A model generated the notes under the pieces. The model saw only the letters and a list, made by a program, of their open reading frames with translations. It made no database searches and had not been told where the DNA came from. A program made the translations under genes and the position numbers. Source: Amblyomma americanum (lineage: Eukaryota; Arthropoda; Arachnida; Ixodida; Ixodidae). Taken from it: a stretch of DNA of 64,000 nucleotides. The stretch is from NCBI RefSeq assembly GCF_052857255.1, contig NC_135500.1, forward strand, positions 158,811,689 to 158,875,688, given 5' to 3'. Positions 12,801 to 24,033 of the stretch are shown here, piece by piece; position 1 is the stretch's first letter; the number at the start of each line of letters is the position of its first letter.

Positions 12801-13345
12801 TACGAAGCTTGAGTTCAAGTCCTACCTATGATAGAAAATAGAAAAAAATATTTATTCTTCGGGCTCATTTCTGAACCATATAAGCATGAAATTTGAAATG
12901 TCGCCGAGTTATTGGGAAAAAGTTTTCTCTTGATGGTTAACTGCCCTAAATGAATGTAAACGCAGCGGTGTTCCTTACATAAGATCAAATTCGGCAGACA
13001 CGCTCTGTATTAAAGGCTATTAATTTATACTGTGATTAAGCAAAGGAACTTTGAATGTTAGCATACGACTGCATCATTTTGGCGTATTTTATCAACGACT
13101 AATTTCAGGGCTAATTTACGATTTTGTTCCCTTCTTTTGTCGATGTTCATCGCGCCAAAACATAATCCAGGAAAGTACTTGTAGTTTATGAGTGGTCTTT
13201 ATGAGCCATTAAACAGCAGTTATGCATTTTGTTGGAAAAGTATTTTTAGATTGTGGATTGGAACCTCATGGGCATAATTACTGCATCATTAAACACTTTC
13301 AAACCAATGGGACATGCGTAGTCGTTGTAGCCAGTTTTTTTTTTC
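6811..13345. other. long unassigned region
   Basis: About 6.5 kb of AT-leaning DNA with short unsupported ORFs. I see no transposon motif, RNA gene or convincing exon. A short tandem duplication of a GACAGACAAGCAGCT unit lies at 8976-9010. At 9306-9380 a short open stretch (MEEEFFNSIPKLIKKIWNVE) ends in a good splice-donor sequence (GAG|GTAAGC) but lacks a clear acceptor. At 12310-12340 AATAAAGGTTGATGAATCAATC resembles a LINE 3' tail without any body. Confidence 0.5.
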
Positions 13346-13512
13346 AATGAAGGCGAAATTCTAGAGGCCCATGTACTGTGCGATGGCAGTGCGTGTTAAA
13401 GAACCCCAGATGGTCGAAATTTGCCAAGCCCTTCACTACGGCGTTTCTCATAGCCTGAGTCGCTTTGGGTCGTTACTCCCCCCCCCCCCCCTCCTCCTAT
13501 CATAAACCAATC
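13346..13512 (+). mobile_element. tRNA-SINE body fragment
   Basis: Contains CTAGAGGCCCATGTACTGTG, then CAGTGCGTGTTAAAG, ACCCCAGATGGTCG, CCCTTCACTACGGCG and CATAAACCAATC. The middle resembles the CACGTTAAAGATCCCCAGGTGG...CCACTACGGCAC part of the Ruka-like copies, but the 3' end differs (CATAGCCTGAGTCGCTTTGGG), so it is a related but distinct SINE subfamily. The tRNA head is missing. A run of C occupies about 13479-13492. Confidence 0.7.
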
Positions 13513-16500
13513 TTTTCTTCAGCACCTCTTTGTAGGTCAGAATATTAGCAATTACGAATAGCTGCGTGTCTGGCTTTCAGATTATACAAAAAAATCGATA
13601 AAATTGCGTTGAATTTAGGTTTTTGATAATTGGTTTTAATAGAAAAAGGTCAGTATGCTTGGCATGCAAGACATCGCTAGCCGGCGGTTGAGTACAAGTC
13701 ACACTCTGTCAAAATTGAAAATTAGCTAAGTAGGAAAGTCAAAAGCGTGATGAGACGGTGGTATTGTTGGATAAGCTGAGCAGTCGTGTCATTTGTAGGC
13801 ATTTTCCTGCTTCTTACGTGCCTCTGCAGAATGGGAGGTACGAACCTCTCTCGAAAGCTAAGGACTGTTCACTATCATCACCCGCTTAGAGCAGTTACTG
13901 GGTTAAATAGGTCATTCAAATGCATCTAATACACTCACACGAAACCGTGCATGGTCATCGGGATTATAGTGTTATGTTTGGTCTAGAGCGACGATTGAGA
14001 TGCAGTTCCGTCCCTGCCATCAACATGCACACCACGTGATGCCTCGCTCTCTCGCGCAACCAATAGCGACAACCCGAAGAAAGCTTGCCAGCATAGTTCT
14101 TATAAGCAAATTTCCACTGGCGCTCTTGTCCGCTGGCTGTCTCGTTAAAATGGGTTACTTTTTTAAATGACAAAAGCAATTGCTGCTACAAGCACAGCTG
14201 CAAGTGCAAAATATTGGTCAATTATGCTAATTACTAGCAAACGAACTGTTTATGCTGAAAAAAATGTGAGATACGCTACAAGCGACTTTCGACCACACAG
14301 AATCACTGCATTAAATCTGCGAAAATATCGGTAATTCATTCGTAAAAATAATACTCGGTGACAAAAAACGAACTTGTATTCTGGAATAAACGTCGAAAAA
14401 CGTCCGCCAAAATTTTGAAAAATAAAAACCGGAAATCAATCACTTATGTATAGCGTTTTATATTAAGCCCCTCTATTGGCAGTTAAAACTTCAGTTCGCA
14501 GTAATACTGAATTTTTCGTTTTTCAAGCAAAAAGTATACGGTACTACGTACTTCGCATGAAGGCAAGCGCTTCTACTTGTCACCTCTTTAAAGATCACTC
14601 TTTACTTCTTTGAATTATCTTCGTGCCGCATACTGGACTGGTCCGACTACCCGACGTACAGGTTGCCACCAATTTCTCGGAGCTTTGATTTGTCAGCTTT
14701 GTGGAGTACTAGATTCGTGACCACGTGACGCCCACTCTAATTTAACACCATGGGGCATTCGGTTACACACAGCGGTGCATACAGCGGTGTTTAAGATTTC
14801 CAAGAATAGCAACTTGCACCATGGCTTAAATGCTGTACTTCACCTTGTTCACAAATACTTCGCGGAAAGGCGGTGTATGTATAATCATATAGCATGCACA
14901 CTGCAACGCTCAATATTTATGTGCAAGCTATCATTTGGTGAAAAAAAAAACCGAATGAAGCTTCATTTTCTGCAAAGATTTTGTGCATTCTTTTGTCATT
15001 TACCGGTGATGCCTATTGCAAGAAATCGTCTTCATTTCACATTAGAAAAAAAATAGAAAGAAACTCTTGGTGCTTTGGAGGCAATTTAATAGACCCTTTT
15101 TTTAATGTTAATCATATTGAGGGTCTACACTTTTGCGTGGAGGTATGCGGAATGGTCTTTCCAGGCTTCTGTCTATTACAACCAGGCAAAGCTCTCATGA
15201 AATGCACTTTTTACATCCTTTTGGGGGTACTTCTACTTGTCGGTACTGCAAGCAGTACGCTGAAATTTGAAAACAACAGCTATCGTTAACTTACATAAGG
15301 CATGCTACACTCAGCTACATCATTTCGTAGCTAGCGGCAGCCGACAGGGTGTACACTGGCAGAAACCAGACAAGCGAAAGCACAAGGGCAGAACAATCAT
15401 GTGTAAATCGTTTGCATGTTGAGCGTTTGCGAATACGGCAATAATTTTTCTGGTTAACCTTCATCTTGGGCAAAGATACATAATTTTCTTCAGGCAGGGT
15501 TGACACCGTCAGAGCAGCATTTAGAAGAATATTTAGTCCTATTACTTAGGTTCGAAGCATGAGTACTGTTGATCACAAAATGAAATCGTTCCGGTGTTTC
15601 AAATGCTGGGTCGTGATGCTATGATAGGACGGCAGTGTGCTATGATAGAGTTACCACTTTCTTTACAAATCGATTCGGCTTTGAGATTGTGAGCGTAACA
15701 TTTCCTTTCACGCGTATCGCGGATGTTAAAAAGTACAGTTGTATAGTCGAAATATTGTGTGAAATTGAGAGCGAGAAGAGGACTGTGAGGCGTATCTGTT
15801 AGCAAACATAGTTCAACAGATGGTTAAATAGGTATAGTAATAGTTCGTTATGCACAGTTTCTGTCATTTCGGGTACGAAACCGAGTTCCTGTGCCAAACT
15901 TTGTGAGAGAGCACAATGTTAACCATCAATTCGTTCACAACTTGTGGGTTTCTAAGTTGCGGAAAACAAAGCGCCAATTATAAATATATTATTAAACTAT
16001 CCCGGGCAAATTCACTGAAGAGATTGCTTTAGTTAAAATTATGACAGTTCTGAATTTCGAAAAAAGTCATAAAGTTCTAAAAGCCGTAATTGTTTACTTC
16101 AAGCTGCGCTGATCGCGCCTGGCGAGTTTAGAAAGTATCTGTGCATGCGAGAATTTAGGACTTACGAATGAAGAAGAGATGGAAACAAGCTTCATGTTTT
16201 TGGGGGTCAAGGTAAAAAAAAAAAAGGAATTTTATTGTTGACCAAGCAGCCATGTCCGGCGCCAACATTTCTTTAGCTCAGTAGACAGGAAGTGCAAAGA
16301 TAGAAGCTTAGTTTTTCGTGTCCGAAATCGGGCCTTACTTGCTCTATAAAGGTTTAGTATAATTAAGTATACAAGTTACTATGCATCAAATAGCGAAAGA
16401 AAAATGTGTTAGATGCCTATTTTCTTCTTTTCACTCATGCACGCCGTTTTCACTGAAGGGAAAAAGTTTGATTTTATGATGGTTTATTGGCTGCTATTAT

Positions 16501-16956
16501 CGGATAATCATTTTAAGGAATGTGATTATGTTTGCGCCTCATTTTGACAGCAATTTCAAAGTTTGCATTTTTTCAACACCGGTTCTGGAAGAAGCTGTTT
16601 ACGTATTTGAAATGAGTTAGGGAACTGGTTGCCTTTGTTACTGCTTCCACATTCACTCAAGATCATCAAGGTAATTGCTAAAGGACGCTGCTGTGAACGC
16701 CAGCAACAGCGGCAGTTTTTCTTGTTGCATAATAAGGAGGCAGTAGTTAGCTTCAGGCAGTTCTGCCCAATAAGAGTATAGAGGACAGGGGCCAATGCTC
16801 TTCCAAAGCTCGGGTAATTGCCCTGAAACTCAGGGTCCAGCGCAGGAAAGAGAGCGCAGCGAGATTGTTCTGCGTGATTACCCGAACATCTAGTCACAAT
16901 CATGTGACTAAGACCGATACAAACAAACGCTGCTGACAGAGATGAGGAATTGCTGT
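13513..16956. other. unassigned region
   Basis: Mostly AT-rich. It holds only the candidate signal-peptide ORF at 15197-15289, listed separately. The minus-strand ORF at 16556-16960 (134 codons) resembles nothing I know. Confidence 0.45.
15197..15289 (+). CDS. candidate signal-peptide exon or micro-ORF
   Basis: A 30-codon ORF from an ATG encodes MKCTFYILLGVLLLVGTASS and a ten-residue polar tail. The first 20 residues have the charge, hydrophobic core and small-residue cleavage site of a secretory signal. No splice donor of good quality lies in the tail; GTTAAC at 15285 is the only GT in place. If it were used with the strong acceptor at about 15493 (TTTTCTTCAG), the product would be a short basic peptide. 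The function is unknown and this may be chance. Confidence 0.25.
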   Translation: MKCTFYILLGVLLLVGTASSTLKFENNSYR

Positions 16957-17157
16957 TCACCCCGTTCTGACCAAATGCACGCCAGACATAACCCCTTGAA
17001 ACAAGAGCCTGTGAGCTAACTCTGTGTCGTTGCTGTACTTGACGAGACCTTCAGCCATCCCTTTAATGAGTGCAGTGGCCCCAGGGAACACTATCTGGCA
17101 CGCGCTGTCGCAACGTGCCGCTTTATATATCTTAGTACCAAGATTAGGTTGGTATTC
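16957..17157 (-). other. coding-like open block, unidentified
   Basis: Open for 66 codons on the minus strand with natural-looking composition: EYQPNLGTKIYKAARCD, then QIVFPGATALIKGMAEGL and ELAHRLLFQGVMSGVH. Its 5' edge follows a possible acceptor (ACGACAG) and GTCAGA near the end could be a donor. The same DNA holds ATATATAAAGCGG, which could equally be a TATA box with the later ATG as a start. I do not recognise a family. Confidence 0.25.
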
Positions 17158-17759
17158 CCCTGTCGTGTCATTTCAACAGCATATTATTCGCAGCTTAGCG
17201 ACATCACCGGCGCAACGATTGTAGCGGCGACGCAATCAACCCTGACGCACAGCGCTAAGCAGATGTTCTTTTTTTGGAAGCTCTATTATAGATGCAAAAG
17301 ATTTCATCGCCGCAGCCGGTCGTGACACTGTTAGGCATGACGGCGGCAGGGACTACGCTACTGCATTTATTTATCTCTTGAATTTATGCCAAAGCCACCT
17401 GCGAAACACAAAGTAGTTTTGCTGCGTTTCTTTTAGTGCTTTTTTGCTGTTCATTTCGATGGTACAAACTTTCTCGCAGTAGCCCCTCTCGACACATGAG
17501 TATCGAAATTTTCTTATGAGCAATCACTACTCAGGTCGAAGCAATACTGTTCCGACATGCTTAGCATTACCGAAAAGAAAACATGATGAAGTGTTTTCAA
17601 TTCTTATCGGCTTCGCATTTCTAAATGAATGCGACCAGATATTTTTTTAAAGTGCGAGCCACCAGGCAAGGCCACCGAAGCCGTACTGCTATGACTGCCC
17701 ATAGCGTTCTCGAGCAAAATTTACTGTACCGGCTGTTGTCTTTTGCAGTTCGTAGTGTT

Positions 17760-18012
17760 TTTACTCGCAGTTCATAACGCCAGTTGTCGCTTGTGCCAAG
17801 ATTGTCTTACAGCGCATTGCAAAGAACCTGAGCGAAGCGCTTTCTTTAATGTTGAGGATTACGGTCTGGCACGTGCTGGCTAGCTCTGACCCCAGAACGC
17901 AAGTTCTAGCGGTGGAGTGGGCTGGCAAAGTCGCCGAGGGCAATGTACTCTCGACCACTTAACACAACCTCTCACCAATCTCTTTCTGGCAAACAAAATG
18001 TTTAACAATCAA
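17760..18012 (+). mobile_element. 3' end of an RNase H-type LINE
   Basis: The plus-strand frame at about 17850-17960 reads TVWHVLASSDPRTQVLAVEW, then AGKVAEGN, and stops. This is the terminal helix of these LINE proteins (W..L.SSDP..Q..LVE.A...A). An AATAAA lies at 18010-18015. Everything upstream is too decayed to bound, so the left edge is approximate. Confidence 0.55.
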
Positions 18013-18015
18013 TAA

Positions 18016-18254
18016 AAGGGAAGATGGTCGAAGAAATGTTCTTGGGCAGGACACGTAATGCGAAGGCAAGATAACCGCTGGTCCTTAAGGTTAGCGGAGT
18101 GGATTCCAAGAGAAGGCAAGCGTAGCAGGGGGCAGCAGAAAGTTAGGCTGGCGGATGAGATAAAGAAGATATCGGGCACATGGTCGGTGCATCTCGCAAA
18201 GAACAGGATTAATTGAAGAGACATAGGAGAGGAGTTTGCCTGCTGTAGGCGTAG

Positions 18255-18285
<31 letters not shown>

Positions 18286-18290
18286 AACGA
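18016..18290 (+). mobile_element. RTE-like LINE, 3' end only
   Basis: The plus strand reads WAGHVMRRQDNRWSLRLAEW, then IPREGKRSRGQQKVRLADEI, with a stop soon after. It ends in a (GAT)n tail at 18259-18286. The same terminal block, more degraded, ends the copies at 27400-27655 and 4822-5000. 5' truncation is usual for LINEs. Confidence 0.75.
18259..18286 (+). repeat. (GAT)n LINE tail
   Basis: About nine GAT units terminate the RTE-like fragment. Confidence 0.85.
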
Positions 18291-18429
18291 TGTTGAGGAA
18301 AGTAGTGTTTTTTTCAGTGATGCGTGCAGACAGCGCATTTATTTGTAGCATGGAGCAATTACAGCTAACATTCACTTCAGAAATTTAACACTTTGCAGTA
18401 GCAGTAGTACAATTCCTTATTCGGGCACA

Positions 18430-19590
18430 AAACTTATGCGCCTAAGAAGTCGATGGCCCTCTGCACGAGCAGGTGCTGTTGGTTTTCACCTTGCGCTCCA
18501 AGCCAGTCCCATCAACTCCCGACAGTATGGGAGGGGGTGGCAAAGAAACCCGATTGCAGAGCAACCGGGAAGAAGGATGAACAGTGGGAGAAGTTGGCGT
18601 AAGGGGCAGGGGTGTTCGGACATAAACGATCACGACGGAATTTGTTTAGATAAAGCCGTACAGGTGTGATAAGAATGTTAAATTGAATCTGTCGAAGTAT
18701 GTGAGCCTCTCGCGCTGAAAGACTTGGATGAGCGTTGGGGTAAGCTTATGTTAAAGGTGGGTTGCGTTGTAATACTCTTTGATGGCAGCGTGAAGAGACA
18801 CTCTCTACCCGCCCTCCGAGGCCTTTACCGGGGGATCAACGATGTCCGTATAAGAGCTTCACGGGCGAGCTGGTTAGCCAGCTCATTTCCCATCAATCCC
18901 CCAGTGTCCAGCGTTCCATAGGACGCAGACGGGGCAAAGCTCCAGGGGTGAAGTGCGGCCTCGATTTTTGTGGACAGATGTGGTGGAAGTCTTTTTTGAT
19001 TGAATGGCATGAATGGCTGCCTCGGAGTGAGTGTAGATGGTATAACCAGACACAGGGGGGAGAGAATGAAAATGTTAGTGGTACGAGTTATGGAGAGGAC
19101 CTCAAGCAAGAGAATGTCAAGGAGGTGTAGGAGCGGGTCGCATGTGAGAGTGAGAAAAATAGAAAGAAGAGGATGAAAGACGACATTGCTACCGGAGCCG
19201 TAAGGAGTCACGTGAGAGGAATTCGTTTCGCCATTCCATGAGTATTCAAAAGGGGACTTATGAGAAGCAGCATGTCGGCGAACAGCTTGCACGACTGGTG
19301 ACACAAAGAAAGGAAAAGGAAAATATACGGAGGTTACAACACTCCTTAGGAGAGGGAGCAGGAGGAGAGGCCGTGTCGCTGGGGGGAATAGTAGCTTGGC
19401 TGAGAAGCAAGCGCCCATCAGCTGTACTGGAGAGGCGAGGTACTTGTCGATCGCGGTGAAGAGAAAACAGGGTGCGAAGAGGACTGAAGAGACCAGTGAC
19501 ATAAAGTTTACCGGTGGAGGTGCCACGTTTCTGGGTAGGTGGAGAACAGCATGATATAGACCGTGGAGAGTGCTGTCAAGAGTGTTCATC
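18430..19590 (-). mobile_element. degenerate RNase H-type LINE
   Basis: Minus strand, several frames. LPRNVAPPP near 19530 resembles the PLPRNM.P segment that follows RT. At about 18890-19050, GYTIYTHSEAAIHAIQ and then GNELANQLAREAL are RNase H remnants; the catalytic TDSEAA reads THSEAA. At 18440-18790, VSLHAAIKEYYNATH, then FQREAHILRQIQFNIL and NFSHC correspond to the C-terminal module. One frame is accidentally open for 254 codons (18825-19589), but only its last 35 residues look like RNase H. Confidence 0.6.
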
Positions 19591-20521
19591 TGGGTCTAGG
19601 CGTAGGAGACATGTGGTAGGAAGTAAAGAAATTTGTTAAGTGCCAGCGCATGAGCCGGTCGTCATGCCTGCACTTCCCGCAGTACGACAGACTGCCTCAC
19701 GACTCGGAAAAGTAGGTGAGTCAGAGAGTGACAGATATAAACAGCCGTATTTAGACTCTGGACATTTTCGGCATGCCAAGACATGCCAAGAAAGTGGCAT
19801 TGAGAAACTTCGGGGACTGGGGAACCGGCAAGGGTAAGAGACATAAGTGAGTTGTGAGCTCGACGATAGGCAGAATTATATTAACTTTCAAGTTACTAAA
19901 GCTGCGTAGCGAAAGTAAAATTAGTCCTCTATTAAAGATACTCTGAAAAGCGCTCTAATAAAGTAGCAGTATGCCTGGTATGTTAAAGCACCCTGCTTCA
20001 GAAATATTGTCCTGCAAGAATTTTTGTAATGTGGTTTGTAGGAGCTGAGTTATCTGTAGTAAAAATTCAAATTTCAGCGTCTTCGTGCATTTTTGCCTTT
20101 TTTTCTTAGTCACTTTTTGAACGCTGGTAGGACAGCTTTTGTTTGCCGCACCACCTCCAGGGCCAAAGCTTCGCGACCCGCCTAAGCTACGCTGCTTTTT
20201 GGCCGCAGGCATGATAGGTGCCTGACTTCTTAAAGAATCTAACCAGTAGCCATCTATCAGCTTGTATATGTAGGTGCGAGCAATGGAGGAGGCTAATTAT
20301 GGGTTCTACGCTGTGTGTAGAAGTTTATTATTTGGCTCTGGTTTCGGTTTTTATGACAACAAAATGTAATGTGTTTCTGAGCCTCTTTAAGAAACGAGCC
20401 CGGAGCTAGTGTCCGAGTAAAGCAGCCTTCGTCTCAGTTGATTGATTAGCAATACCTACCAGAGCACAGTGCGAGGCCGGGATGTTCAAGAATGTAAAGC
20501 AGATGGGATACTGTATTACAT
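19591..20521. other. unassigned, with one possible small gene
   Basis: No repeat family recognised apart from the ORF at 19955-20212, listed separately. Confidence 0.45.
19955..20212 (-). CDS. hypothetical basic protein N-terminus
   Basis: An ATG ORF of 85 codons begins MPAAKKQRSLGGSRSFG and contains VTKKKRQK. Two lysine/arginine clusters could act as nuclear localisation signals. The first 45 residues look like a natural N-terminus with higher GC; the rest becomes hydrophobic and AT-rich, so a splice site or frame break may lie in between. No family recognised. Confidence 0.25.
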   Translation of the reverse strand: MPAAKKQRSLGGSRSFGPGGGAANKSCPTSVQKVTKKKRQKCTKTLKFEFLLQITQLLQTTLQKFLQDNISEAGCFNIPGILLLY

Positions 20522-20654
20522 TGTCACGAACTAGAACCTGACAAAGTTGAGTGTGGCGCGGCACCCAGTCCTCGCGCTAGGCATGCCGCCATTAAGTCAT
20601 TCCATCGCCATCGTTAATGCAGTACTGTCTTCATCAGCTCGCCGTCACGTAACA
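20522..20654 (+). repeat. left terminal repeat of TRIM-like element
   Basis: Aligns with 21135-21268 over its whole length. The best shared blocks are GACAAAG, CATTAA.TCATTCCATCG and TTCATCAGC.TGCCGTCACG. Confidence 0.55.
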
Positions 20655-21134
20655 TTTGGTGTGAGGTGATCATCGCCATCTTAGTCATGGAGCTTCAGTG
20701 TGCTGCGTCTGCCGTGGTCGTCGGCCTTCTGTTCCTTATACGCGCCGCCCGGCTGTGCTCCAGCACGCCTTACAATAACCAACCTTACCATTCGCCCCTG
20801 CCCCGTCCCCCGCCCCGACCACAGGACACAACGAAGGGCTCGTATTGACCAGACCTTAAGTGACCCGCCCGATCCAAGACAAGTCAGCACATAGCCCCCT
20901 GCCCATGCTGTTTGGTGCGCTCATAGACATCGGCCGTCGGCTCAAGCTGCCCTGTGTGCCTGAAGCTTTGTAGAGCAGTGCTCATCCAATCAACTTCCCT
21001 TCTCTTTCACCGTGACGGCAAGCCCTACAACGTCTCTTCTTTGTTCATTCCTCCTGTCACGCTCATCTTCATGTCTTACGTTTCGTCGTCACTGGTTCGC
21101 GCGAACGGGATGATCGCTCGGTGGCCCCGTGTAG

Positions 21135-21268
21135 TATTACGGACAAGAATGCGACAAAGTGGGCAGTGGCGCTGCATGGAGCACTCACTCTAGGACCTCC
21201 GTCATTAAATCATTCCATCGTCATCAATGATGTAGTACGTTCTTCATCAGCTTGCCGTCACGTAACAG
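21135..21268 (+). repeat. right terminal repeat of TRIM-like element
   Basis: Diverged partner of 20522-20654, starting at TATTACGG and ending at CGTAACA. Confidence 0.55.
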
Positions 21269-22929
21269 TATTTTCAACCGAGAGCTGAACGCAAGAGAGT
21301 TTTCTGTCAAAACTAATATTCACAAAGTACCTTTCAAAGCAGAACGTTATTCAACGTTATTAAAGAAATTAAGTAACGTGACATATATGTCGACACAATT
21401 TATGTTTTTCTATAATTTAACATATATTTTGATCAGGGAAGTGGAAAGTAACTCAACGAATTTGCCATTTCATACCGTAGTTTATTGTTAATACGACAGT
21501 ATATGGGCTTCCGGTTTTAGAAAAATCAGTCCTCTATCGGCACGTTTTTCACTAATTCCTCTTTTGCAAAAAATATTCCTGAGATGCATACAACTTTAAA
21601 TGCACCCACAAAGATACATTAAAATGCTTGTTTGACATATATATCGTTTCTTAATGCTTTAGGTTTTTGTTATTATTACCTCCTCCATTCGAGTGCTTGC
21701 AGCTTGTGACCGAATCCGTTAATCTCGTAAACTGAGGAGCATGTGTTCAGCCAGTATTATTTGTGAAGGTTTCTAATAGGACTTTAGATTCTTTTGCTAC
21801 CATTTTCTAACACAGTACCAGTGGGAATAAATTTTGCAGTGAAATTTTCCTTTTTGACAAATAAGGCGCCAGTATTAGCTCTGTGAATGACTCAGAGAAT
21901 AAACAAAAAAAAATAAATGTTGCCCTTATCCTTAAGTGTTGAAATTTCATAAGGCATGAACCTTTTAGAGGAGCACTTCTGAAGTGGCATCGCAGAAAAC
22001 TCCATATTGAGCAGCGATCTTACAGCTGCGGTATAGGAAACTCCAAGGTAGCTATTTTTTTTTCAAATAGAAGTTAGTGCCACCCACATCGCTTTCATTG
22101 CTGTTATTTCAAAGAAAATAGGAAACGTGTTTCCACCTAGATACAATGTTTGTTCTTATGCTGGGTCGTTTGAACGAGCATAAATCTTCAGTAGTGGCCT
22201 GAAATGTCGAGGAAAACATTCTTATCGTGGTTCGTTTCCATTCCTAATGCGCGAAAAAAAAGCCTATTCCTTGAAACAACCATGTCTGCCCTTTGAATGT
22301 ATATGCACCATTACCTCTTTTTTTTCCAGGACAGGCAACATTGTGTCCATAGCCTAAAATGCCTGACATTTATTCCCTCTCCCTAGCGCTGTTGGAGCTA
22401 CGTTTGTTGAAGCTCGAAATGGTGCTATGTAGGCATTATAGCACAAAATGGGATTATGCGTTTGTACGTTATTTTTAGAAGCACATTATAACGTCACCTT
22501 TCAAGTAAAGTGGAAATGAGCCCCGAACGCGCAATGCTTACAAATGTTCCGAAAGTAATTTTGGCTGAGGCGTTCTACAATGTCTCACAATGGCAAAAAA
22601 CTCATTCTGCCTCCTACATTTACTGCCTGCACGAAAGAAACTTAGGCGCAGCTAAGAGCATAAACTGTTAGACCTCGTATGTCGGTAAAATTATTTTTCT
22701 GCGTTGCCTAGGCCTGTCAGTTTCTTACAGCAGCATTCTCCAGAAGTTCCAGAATTAAGTGCTCAAAGATAAAACTGTCCAAATTTTCACTACACCATTT
22801 TTAAGTGGAAACAACTTGAAGGACGCTTAACCTACCACAAAAAGTACATGAGATAGCATTAATGATCCCTCCCTGCGCAGGTGCTCCTGCAGTTTGCATA
22901 AGCTGTCACTGCGCGAACCCTCCTGAGGG
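21269..22929. other. unassigned region
   Basis: AT-rich with short poly-A/T runs and no supported gene or repeat. Confidence 0.5.
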
Positions 22930-22995
22930 GTCTAGATATGGCGCACCCGACTCGAGTCCTCGAGAACAGCGGTTCGATTCCCGCTCGGCCACCGT
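22930..22995 (+). mobile_element. tRNA-like head fragment
   Basis: Holds GGTTCGATTCCCGC (a good B box) and GCTCGGCCACC, followed by a run of T that could end a Pol III transcript. No 5' half pairs with the 3' GGCCACC end and no A box is placed correctly, so this is a decayed tRNA-derived element and not a tRNA gene. Confidence 0.35.
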
Positions 22996-23039
22996 TTTTT
23001 TTTTTGGCGAAAATATTTTTTATTTCTTCAAAGACGTTC

Positions 23040-23770
23040 AGCCATGGTGGTTATATGAAGTCCGACCTTCCGGGCTGAAGGGAATTGCACTTATTTCACG
23101 GCTACGTCACGGCCCTCACGTCACAAGGTCACATGCCCTCTCTCGAAAAGTTGCAGTCTGACATCTTTCCACCACGGCAGGTGGGCCACTTGCTTTCTCG
23201 AGACGTGGAAGGACGAACGCCGGTATTACAGGTTGCCACCTTCTCACATGAGCAGATGGGCGACCTGCTTTTTTTTTAATTTGATGATTTGCCATATGTG
23301 GCGTAATAATAGGTTGACGACTGGCAATGAGATAAAATAGGTAGTGGAACCTATTCCATTCAACTGACATTAGCAGGCTCCAGCTCTCAGCGTTGTCCGT
23401 TAGCCACAATGACAGGGGTTTTTCCCTTGTAGCTGTAAGTCCATCTCCAAGTGATCTTTTTTAGTTCCTGGGACCTGCTCTTTCGTGACACGGACGGGCG
23501 GACGCTTACGCTGGAGGTTGCCCCCTGCAAAAATGCGCCGGTTTTCATCTGCCAAGATGCGATGGCTGAGATGATGTGAGAAAGTCACGTGACCTCTATC
23601 GTCCAATCATTAACTTGTTTGCCAGCTGCCATGGTGGGTAGTGTGCCCACAACCCAGTGCGCAGGCAGCAACATCTACACCATGGTGGGTGGGCCACCTC
23701 CTTTGTCATGACTGGACGGACGGACGCCGCCTTTTCTCAAAAACGGGACTTCTAATGCAATCGGATTGAT
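23040..23770. repeat. internally repetitive block
   Basis: A motif set recurs at least three times: GGGCCACTTGCTTTCTCGAG with GGACGAACGCCGG (about 23187-23225), CCTGCTCTTTCGTGACACGG with CGGACGCTTACG (about 23480-23515), and GGGCCACCTCCTTTGTCATGAC with GGACGGACGCCGCC (about 23690-23735). Each is followed by GTTGCC or a similar string. The spacing is 200-300 bp. It looks like a degenerated tandem or composite repeat of unknown class. Confidence 0.5.
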
Positions 23771-23806
23771 GACTAAATATGAAAATATTTTTTTTTTACT
23801 TTTTAG

Positions 23807-24033
23807 CAGCCGCCACTGACCAATTTACAGGTACTGATGCTGGCGCTGTTCTTTACGTAGTCGAGGAGAAAGGACACTACCTCAACGGCTTGGCGACGGC
23901 ATTACGTCGCATGAGGCGACGGCAGCGCTCTCAAAAGGCAAGCGCCCAAAGCTTGGTTGAATATCTGCATATGCGTTTCAAGCCTTTATTTATTCAGTTG
24001 AAGCTTGATGAAAACGAAAAACGCAGTGTTAAG
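23807..24033 (+). CDS. candidate internal exon, unknown protein
   Basis: A run of T and TTTTTAG precede the block (acceptor). AAG|GTGAGG ends it (donor at 24034). The 227-nt stretch between is open throughout in one frame, entering with two bases of a codon and leaving in phase 0. It encodes about 75 residues: TDQFTGTDAGAVLYVVEEKG, then an arginine-rich stretch (LRRMRRRQR) and a lysine-rich end. GC content is higher than in the flanks. Family unknown, and neighbouring exons were not found. Confidence 0.35.

Larger units (their letters stand above)
20522..21268 (+). mobile_element. possible TRIM-like or internally deleted LTR element
   Basis: Two imperfect direct repeats of about 133 bp flank about 480 bp. 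Both end in GTCACGTAACA; the left one begins TGTCACGAA and the right one TATTACGGA. The left repeat is followed by TTTGGTGTGAGGTG, in the position and style of a tRNA primer site. No gag or pol motif is seen inside. I found no clear target duplication. The two copies differ at roughly a quarter of positions by eye, so the insertion is old. Confidence 0.5.

Noticed and set aside
18259..18286. CRISPR or other regular array
   Set aside because: Simple trinucleotide tail of a LINE; no spacer structure, and the DNA is animal.
18825..19589. 254-codon minus-strand ORF as a gene
   Set aside because: Only the last residues fit RNase H; flanking LINE motifs lie in other frames. It is an open stretch of a dead LINE.
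22930..22995. tRNA gene
   Set aside because: A B box and a terminator-like T run exist, but the acceptor and D arms cannot be formed.
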